Source: Oryzias latipes
Lineage: Eukaryota; Chordata; Actinopteri; Beloniformes; Adrianichthyidae
NCBI RefSeq assembly: GCF_002234675.1
Contig: NC_019866.2
Location: 5,499,307 to 5,563,306 of the forward strand
Direction: 5' to 3'
DNA length: 64,000 nt
The position numbers and the translations under genes are program-made. The notes beneath the pieces were generated by a model. That model had not been told where the DNA came from. It ran no database searches and worked only from the letters and a program-made list of their open reading frames with translations. This document shows, one piece after another, positions 57,400 through 64,000 of the stretch (position 1 is its first letter; every line of letters begins with the position of its first letter).

Positions 57400-58010
57400 T
57401 TCTCAGGATCACGTGACTTTGGAGGTTTGGCCTGCCGTGAGCAAAAAACATGGCGGATGCACGTTCATTTTTCGGTGGAATATCCCATAAAACAAGATAT
57501 TTTGAGGACTAATTTTTATTTTGACAACATTTCTAGTGAGAAATATACCATTTTCTTTTAAAATGTGCTTTCATGTTGGACATACAGTTTGTAGTTTGCT
57601 TGTTTCGTTCAACTTTTTCTCCCAAAGGCTCTGTGTTACGTTGGAGAAACACGTTAACTTTCATTCATATCTGCAGACGTGCGCGTGGGTCACGTGACTT
57701 ATATGTTTCTCTTTTTTTCCGCAGAAAATTGTAAAATATGAGTGAATATGGACTGATTTATTTTTGAAAACATTTCTAGCAGTATATATCCCCTTTATTT
57801 TCATAATATCCATTCATTGCAGACATGCAGTTCGTAGTTTGTTTGTTACATTCAACTTTTCCTCAAGGATCTGAACGCGTCTGATCTTTTCCATAAATAT
57901 ATGCAGGCTGACGTGGGTCACGTGACGTGCCTTTCTCTTTTTTTCCTGTGGAAAATCTCGTAAAAAGGTACGTTGCGATTTATTAATTTCTTTTATTTAC
58001 ATTTCTAGGG
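57400..58010 (+). promoter_or_regulatory. Tandem E-box repeat array (3 units)
   Basis: CACGTG palindromes lie at 57,410, 57,691 and 57,919, each inside (G/A)TCACGTGAC. The DNA between them is repeated: GACATACAGTTTGTAGTTTG (57,580s) matches GACATGCAGTTCGTAGTTTG (57,820s), and TTTCTCTTTTTTTCC follows the second and third boxes. ACATTTCTAG occurs after each unit. The units are spaced 281 and 228 bp and are diverged. The array ends about 530 bp before the first exon of the KDZ-like gene. CACGTG is bound by USF, MYC/MAX and TFE-type factors; binding here is inferred. Confidence 0.7.
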
Positions 58011-59054
58011 ACCCGTGTATAGGTTTTCTCGTTCCGTGTTGCTGTTGCGGCGATTAGGCTTTGATTGACATGTGACAACAAACCGGAAAAATGTTGAGTT
58101 CAGGGACTGACCAAAGAGTTCTTTAAATTGATTTTTCTGCATTTTAATTTATTTACACTACGAGTCTAATGGTGTGTGATAAAAAAACCTATAAATATTA
58201 TGATAAATGAGATGAAACAATTATTTTGATGGAGTTTATAAAATATTAGCATCTATTATATTCTTTTTTCTTTAACTGTCAATTTTTTTGACGTATCTCA
58301 TATATTATAGTATTACAATGAAGTGCTCTAATTTATCTGTTAAAAAAGGTTTCATCACTGTTTCCTGTAGTAATTCTCAATAAAGTTTTAAATAGGATAT
58401 ATTAAATAGGATATATTATCTAAAGTAATCAGGCTTTTAAGCCTTCAATTTGCCCCAATTGACATGAAGTGCGCATTTCGAAAAGCCAGTGAACGCAGCG
58501 TCATACGGGCACCCCCACCCCACTCCCCCGAAAACCCCCGGATGAACCCGCAGGAAGGCGCGCGGCTGAAGAACTTCTTGGACAGCTGGAAGGTGGGCGA
58601 TGCTTTGAACTTTTCTCTGTAGAAATGTAATGTTTAGATTTGGGAAACCAGAGATGGGTTTTTAGTAAAAACGTGTTGGCTGTTTAGGATTAACGTTGAA
58701 TGACGAGGCGTTTTTCCATCTTAAATTTAAAAGGCCGCAGCATCACGGTGAAGGCCTCTTCTGTATAGAGGACGGGGGCGGAAACGTCACGTGGTCTCCG
58801 CAGAGGTAAGTTTCCTTTTGGGTCATTTAGCCAGAAACGGGGGTCTGCAGCCCTTTAAACAGCTAAGAGCCTTTCTAATGTCTCACTGTGCAGAACTCAG
58901 TAGGACACACAAGGTGTCTCTTCAGCGTTTAGAAAATCAAACACTCATTTGCATTTATGTTATTTTGGAAACTGGATAACTACTGGGGTTTACAAAGGCT
59001 TTTTTTTACACATTGTAGATTTTATGTTGTTAGTACATCTCAGCCAGTATTTCT

Positions 59055-59510
59055 TTAAAGGCCTATATCATGCAATATCAACTTTTTAAAATTTTAAAGT
59101 GTATTATAATGTTAATTCCTCACAAAACTTAATCCACAGCAGTATTTTGATCCATTCACGCATCTCTCAACATTCCTCTGAAACCCTCTGAGCACCAGCC
59201 CCTCCCAATTCACAATAAGAGGGTCCTCACATTGTGACGTCATCATAAGTGAGGAGCAGCCTCTTCCAGGAAGAGCCTGTGCAGCTAAACCGCCTCCAGG
59301 CTAACAGACACCCCCACTTCCTCAATGGAGCTAGCGGTGATCAGCAAAATGCTTTCATTACACAATATGCACATCCATCTTTGCAAAAGTTTGGATGGAA
59401 GAAACGCAGAAACGCTGCCGACGCCGACTCTAGGTTGATGTCATGAAATAGGCGACACCCACAAGAAGAGAAAGGCGGAGCCTCAGAGATCGAGGAAATA
59501 GTTTATTCTA
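59055..59510. mobile_element. Possible non-autonomous repeat in KDZ-like intron 2
   Basis: AAAGGCCTATATCATGCAAT near the start and a CCAGCCCCTCCCAATTCACA / GTGACGTCATCATAAGTGAG interior resemble a dispersed teleost repeat. The end is near GTAGGCCCTCTAAAT. The terminal match is weak. Confidence 0.35.
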
Positions 59511-59964
59511 AATGGCTAGCATGGTGTAGGCCCTCTAAATTGTGCGTATTGACCTCAAATTGATTTTTTGTGGTACGTTGTCAGGTTTAAAAAAATTGGT
59601 CATAAATGCTGGAATTTCTTAAAATATTGTGCATTACCGCTTGATAGATTATTGAAGCATTATGGGTACTGTAGTCAGGAGCCTGGCACAGTAATACTTT
59701 GCTTCAACTGTTGAGTAGATCACCAAGTTGAGTAAAGTTTGACTTATCTGACTGTTTTGTTTTGCGTGATGCACTGTGTCGTCTGAAAAATAGGATATTT
59801 GTTTGAATTAAAAACATTTTTATTTTTTGTCGGAGAACCACAAAGGAGGGGTCAAGGAGCCACTTGTGGCTGTGGAGCCTCAGGCTGCAAACCCCTGGTC
59901 TAAACAATTATGGCTGATTTGGCTGACCACATTTATTTATCCTAGCGTTGTCAACAAAGTTAAA

Positions 59965-60560
59965 GAGCCGCTCCAATGGAAGTCACGTTTTTAAGATCAA
60001 ACATTTTTCTCATTATTGAGAACATTAACAAAAATATAAACATATACAGAATAATATAAGATTAAAACTGTTTCTGAGTATTTATTCAAATCTCGATGGA
60101 TCAGGAGAAGATGAAACTCATTGTCTCAAAAAGCTCTTAGTTGTGACGCTCTAACTGCCATGAATGGGCCAAAGTCTCTACTCCGCTCCAATTCTGATGC
60201 ATCCATTTGCAGACAAAAACCAGTAGATCCATTAATGTCCTGAGTTCCCTAGTCTGAGCTAGTATCTGGCTCAAAAGTGTACACATGGATAGCTCCAATG
60301 TTGCTCATTGATTTTTTTTTTTTGCTATGCTAATGTCGGCTAGGGCTTGTGAGGTGCTATAAGCTAGCGGGAGAGAGAATCAACAAACGGTTTATGGGAA
60401 ATTAGCAGAGGCAAACATCTGCACCACAGCTCTGAGGTGAAATTCTTATGAGCTGCTGTGCTGCAGAAAAATGTCTTTAAAAACAAAATGATCGTAATTA
60501 AAAAAAACACTGGGAACGATTTTATAATAGCTAAAAATTCTGTTAGAAAGTCTGATTCCT
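59965..60560 (+). mobile_element. Family B element, copy 10
   Basis: It starts AAGAGCCGCTCCAATGGAAG and ends near TTAGAAAGTCTGA. In between are ATCAGGAGAAGATGAAA, CTCCAATTCTGATGCATCCA, GAGCTAGTATCTGGCTCAA, GGTGCTATAAGCTAGCGGG and CTGCTGTGCTGCAGAAA. It lies in the intron ahead of exon 3 of the KDZ-like gene and leaves that gene's splice acceptor intact. Confidence 0.75.
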
Positions 60561-62276
60561 GATTCTTGTATGTGTGTATGTATATACATAAAAGAACCTC
60601 GTGTTTTTTTCCCTTTCCTCTTTCAGACGGGTCAGTTATTTGGAGACAACATGCACAAATAGTTCCTGGACTGATTTTCTGCTAACTTTGAGATGGAGAG
60701 GCTGTCAGGTTCATCTGTTTCAGTGTCCTGCATGCTCTCCCTCCATGTTTGCCGTAGCAGTGGATGGAACTTGCAAAATGTACTGTTTTGAGAGCCAACT
60801 GGGGTGTGTAAAAAATTTTTCCACCTACATTTTTGATGGTATAAATGTTTTTCTTATGTAAACTTTTCTGTTCTTTTAGGCTCAGTGGTTATTTTGAAGA
60901 TGCGTTTCTGACCAAAAACACTGTGGAGACCTCCTTTGTGAACTGCATTCATGGGGCAATAGAACATGTAAAGCTATTTTAATGTCTTCTTCCTTAAGAA
61001 AATGAACACGCCTGCCTATATGTCTTAATGTATTTTGTGTCATATCATCATGTTTATGTACAATATTCATTTGTTTTGATAGAATCCTGGAGATGTGGAG
61101 CAGGAAAGTTTGTGGCAGCACCAGAGTCCTCCAAAAAGTCTTCTGGCAAAGTAAATGAGGAAGGATCGCAGTCTGCCATCGTGGAGTTTTGCTGAAAGGA
61201 CTGAACACGTTCCATCCATGCATCCATCTTCTTCCATTCATCCAGAACCAGGTTGTGAGGGCAGCAGTCTTAGCAAAGATGCCCAGACTTCCCTCTCCTC
61301 CAGCTCCTCTTGGGGGACCCCGGGGCCAGCTGAGAGACGTAGTCTCCCCAGCGTGTCCTGGGTCTTCCTTAGGGCCTCTGCCCAGTGAGACATGCATGGA
61401 ACCCCCCCCCAGGGAGGCGTCCTCCTCTGGATGTAGAGTGGAAGCGGCTCCACTCAGAGCTCTCTCCAGGTGAGCGAGCTTCCTGAACCTGTTCCGTTGA
61501 GATATTTTCATGAACCCCTTCTATTTGCAGAAACGGCTTTCTCCACAGACCTTGCAGTTCTTCTGCTCTGATGTAGTCTACGAGTTCTGATTGCATTTGG
61601 AGAAGGTTGGTTTTCCGTGTCCTGAGAGGCAGGACCTGTTGAACATGTGTCCTTTTCAAGTTCACTCTTGGATGTGTGAGGTAATAATTATCAACGGCTT
61701 ATTTCTCATTATTCCTGTTGGAGTTTTTTTCTAATCCCTTATGTTTCAAAAGTTTGCAAACATACATTTTGGTTGAAATGATGAGGATCCGAGGATGAAA
61801 TCAAGAAGGGACAACTTCAGGGAAAGGGACTGAACCGACTGAACAGCTTCCTCTCTTCAGCAGACACATCTTCCGAGTACATATGTGTCAAAAACTGGTA
61901 AATACTCATTGAAGATGCATCCTTTTTGTGTAATTTGTTTTCTCAGTTTAATACATTTTGATCCTTTCATTCTGCACAGACATCCTCGCCGTTCAGGCCG
62001 GTGGCTGGAACAAGCGGAAGTCAGAAAAGCTGGAGCAGACGTTACCAGAATGATACCTCCAGGTAAAGATTGTGGTAATGTTGTAGATAAATGTTGGCTT
62101 GTTTCTTTCATGTTACTCTCATGCTGTTGATGTGGAATATCTCTTGATTTCTTCAGTATTATTAATACATTAATCTCTTCCCACAAGGACCAATCAAAAT
62201 GACCCAGAGAAAAATACTGAAGGGCTTTGTCTGAGCATCAGGAAAACAAGAATCAGCATATGGTAAAAATCTTTTG

Positions 62277-62489
62277 TAACCCTTGTGCTATCTTAGATGA
62301 CCCCCCCCCCTTCCATTGAGGTGTTCTCCCTACCATGACAAAGGTGGATAAAGGTGAAAAGATTTCATGTAATCCATGGACACCAGTGAAGATCACAAAT
62401 CATTGAAGAAAAAAGGTTCAGAGCACTGTCTAGTGGGTCTAGATGACCCAACTCCCAATGGTAAAGTGCCTAGGATAGCACAAGGGTTA
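62277..62489 (-). mobile_element. Family A MITE, copy 3
   Basis: TAACCCTTGTGCTATC at the left and GATAGCACAAGGGTTA at the right. The full internal sequence is in reverse orientation relative to copy 1, at the same 213-bp length. A run of nine C residues interrupts the left subterminal block. Lies just 3' of the KDZ-like relic. Confidence 0.85.
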
Positions 62490-63329
62490 CACTTTCTAAA
62501 GTTGTTGCATAACTGATCAAGCATGATGTGATGGATTGCAGGTTATGGTGCCATGGTAAAGAACTAAAGGCTCTAGGATGTCATGCTGCTGACCAGACTG
62601 TGGTTGGTGAAGTCCAGCAGCAGTGCGGGTCCTTGAAGTGTGGTTGAAGAGCTCTCCTCCCAGCTTTTGGAAGGTTCTGCCCCGCAAAGCCAGGAGGTTT
62701 CTCTTTGTGATCTGCATGGATGTCCAGGGCTTGTGGCATTTATGTGTTTTCCTCTTCATTTCATTCTCAGGCAGCACAGAGGCCTTGATGGAGAGAGAAC
62801 ATGAGGGACTAATTGTCTGCTGAGGAGGAGACTTTCTGCAGTTCAAGCCCCAGCTCCACCCCTAAAAAAGGCTTATAAGAAGGAAAACCTCATTTCAACT
62901 TTGTACCAATAAATAAATGACTTTTAATTGAAATGAGAGATTTTTTTTCTGCACCGCACCAATGAATGTTTTTTCAACCTAAATTTCAACAATTACATTA
63001 TGTTTTTAACCTCCGTTCAAGTTTCTACAACACTAGCTAAACATTTCAGTGCTCACACCTGTGCTGAAGACACTTCTCATTTTATCTCAAACGTTTGGCC
63101 TTTGATTTGTATGTCCAACACCTTAGAATGAAACACTGACCTATTAAACTCATATAATGTGCTATGCATCTCCAAATCCTTTGTCAGGGTACAGACTACA
63201 TTTTAATTGAGCAAGACTGAAGTAAAATGTAGCAAAATGACAATGAGTTATCTTAAATTAGGGGTAAATGACATGAGAAATTAAGAATATTAGAAGTGTG
63301 GAGTGATATGTGTATCAGTATGTTAGCTG
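62490..63329. other. No gene recognised
   Basis: The first part (to about 62,850) may be further decayed element DNA. The remainder is AT-rich without repeats, open frames of note or splice structure. Confidence 0.3.
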
Positions 63330-63740
63330 CAGGAAGGGGGCTGTCCTTGACACGTCCCTTTACTCAGACAGGATGACAGGTAGGGAAGGGGGTAGCCGAT
63401 GATCTGCTCCAGTATCTTCAGCACTGAAGCTTCTGCTGCTCTTCTTCAGTTTGATCTGAGAGCCAGACCATGATGCAGTTGGACTGGCTGAGCGGTAGGT
63501 TGCCAGCAGCTTCAGACGTGCTGATGTGCCTTGTTGATAACGTCCTGGATGTTAGGAAACCAAGTTAGATCAGCTGAGATGGGGATGCCCAGGAAAGGGA
63601 AGCTGTGAACCCTCCTCTATGCCTACTAAAGTCCAAGATGACTTTCATGGTCTTTTATTTGCCGATCAGCCTTACACTATACAGTTTCCGCACTTGTCTA
63701 CAAAGTTCACCTCAGTGACCTTTCATAAGTCTTTGTTATT
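63330..63740 (-). mobile_element. Decayed LINE coding region
   Basis: The plus strand reads like the antisense of a teleost LINE reverse-transcriptase region: ATGCCCAGGAAAGGGAAGCT, GTGAACCCTCCTC and AAGTCCAAGATGACTTTCAT keep the typical order. Frames are broken, and only fragments of the coding sequence remain. Family assignment is not attempted. Confidence 0.45.
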
Positions 63741-64000
63741 GGCAAGTTAATTACTTATATCCAAGACATGGAGATGTGGGTCCAGTATGAGCAGGATTTG
63801 GGAAATGGCAGTTGCCAAGAACTCACATGAAGTTTCAAGGTTTTTGCCTTTATTTGGAGGAAAAAAAGTTGTTGTCCTTTGTTTGTTGTGCAGAATTGCA
63901 AACCTAGAAAGAAATCAACTTGAAAGAATTTATATAAATGTATTTGCCCTTCTTTTGACCCTTCTACATCATGAATATTTGGTGGCTGTTGCTTGGCGAC

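Larger units (their letters stand above)
58542..62062 (+). pseudogene. Decaying KDZ/Zisupton transposase-related gene
   Basis: Four exons join in one open frame: 58542-58592 (from ATG, MNPQEGARLKNF), 58741-58805, 60627-60803 and 60880-60967, with good GT/AG sites. The third contains FQCPACSPSMFAVAVDG, which I recognise as the cysteine-cluster segment of KDZ (Kyakuja-Dileera-Zisupton) transposases. The fourth gives GYFEDAFLTKN. After the acceptor at 61,082 the frame stops at 61,152. One frame over it continues as CGAGKFVAAPESSKKSSGK, so a one-base shift has occurred. A further shift leads to LLKGLNTFHP (61,188 on). Later pieces are 61531-61680 (LQFFCSDVVYEF, then an internal TGA, then RQDLLNM), about 61,795-61,900 (LNSFLSSADTSSEY) and 61980-62062 (AVQAGGWNKRKSEKL). 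All follow KDZ order. Two or more frameshifts and a stop mark it as a pseudogene or dead element. The protein match is from memory. Confidence 0.7.

Noticed and set aside
60882..61511. A 209-codon open frame on the minus strand
   Set aside because: It runs antisense across exons and introns of the KDZ-like relic, has no recognisable domain, and the sense strand explains the conserved blocks.

Overview
The window is vertebrate nuclear DNA, almost certainly from a teleost fish. Its genes have several exons with GT/AG introns. The proteins are close relatives of human ZNF652, PHB1, DTX3L and VAT1. The spaces between exons hold short tRNA-derived SINEs, LINE tails and small inverted-repeat DNA elements of the kind common in teleosts. 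ZNF652 and PHB1 are neighbours on human 17q21 and VAT1 lies on the same chromosome arm, so part of the block looks like conserved synteny. The species cannot be named from the sequence.

Layout: (1) 1-13,560, minus strand: znf652, a nine-zinc-finger transcriptional repressor, with five coding exons (914-8733) and a predicted untranslated first exon in a CpG-rich promoter near 13.2-13.5 kb. (2) 13.6-15.9 kb: intergenic, with a SINE flanked by a perfect 16-bp target duplication and a 213-bp inverted-repeat element. (3) 15.9-21.0 kb, minus strand: phb (prohibitin 1), with six coding exons and one untranslated exon. (4) 21.85-28.95 kb, plus strand: a 1084-residue DTX3L-like protein with five coding exons and a consensus interferon-stimulated response element upstream. 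Its RING and DTC domains lack several conserved zinc- or ADP-ribose-contacting residues. (5) 29-31.9 kb: intergenic. (6) 31.9-53.3 kb and beyond, minus strand: vat1, with five coding exons visible. The first exon was not found, and the protein ends in a long Lys/Glu tail. (7) 57.4-62.1 kb, plus strand, probably inside vat1 intron 1: three tandem copies of a roughly 250-bp unit, each with a CACGTG box, followed by a decaying gene related to the KDZ/Zisupton transposases. Its first four exons join in one open frame; later parts carry frameshifts and stops. (8) Window end: decayed LINE sequence.

The recurring theme is repeats. One inverted-repeat family (called family B here) occurs at least ten times. 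A second (family A) occurs four times, with a 17-bp terminal repeat that is perfect in the best copy. There are also long fold-back sequences in vat1 introns. Several insertions are nested and can be ordered in time.

The genes do not form one pathway. znf652 is nuclear, phb is mitochondrial, the DTX3L-like gene is a candidate interferon-response gene, and vat1 is an oxidoreductase-fold membrane-associated protein. Exon borders were placed by hand from GT/AG sites and reading-frame continuity. All comparisons with named proteins are from memory, not from a search.
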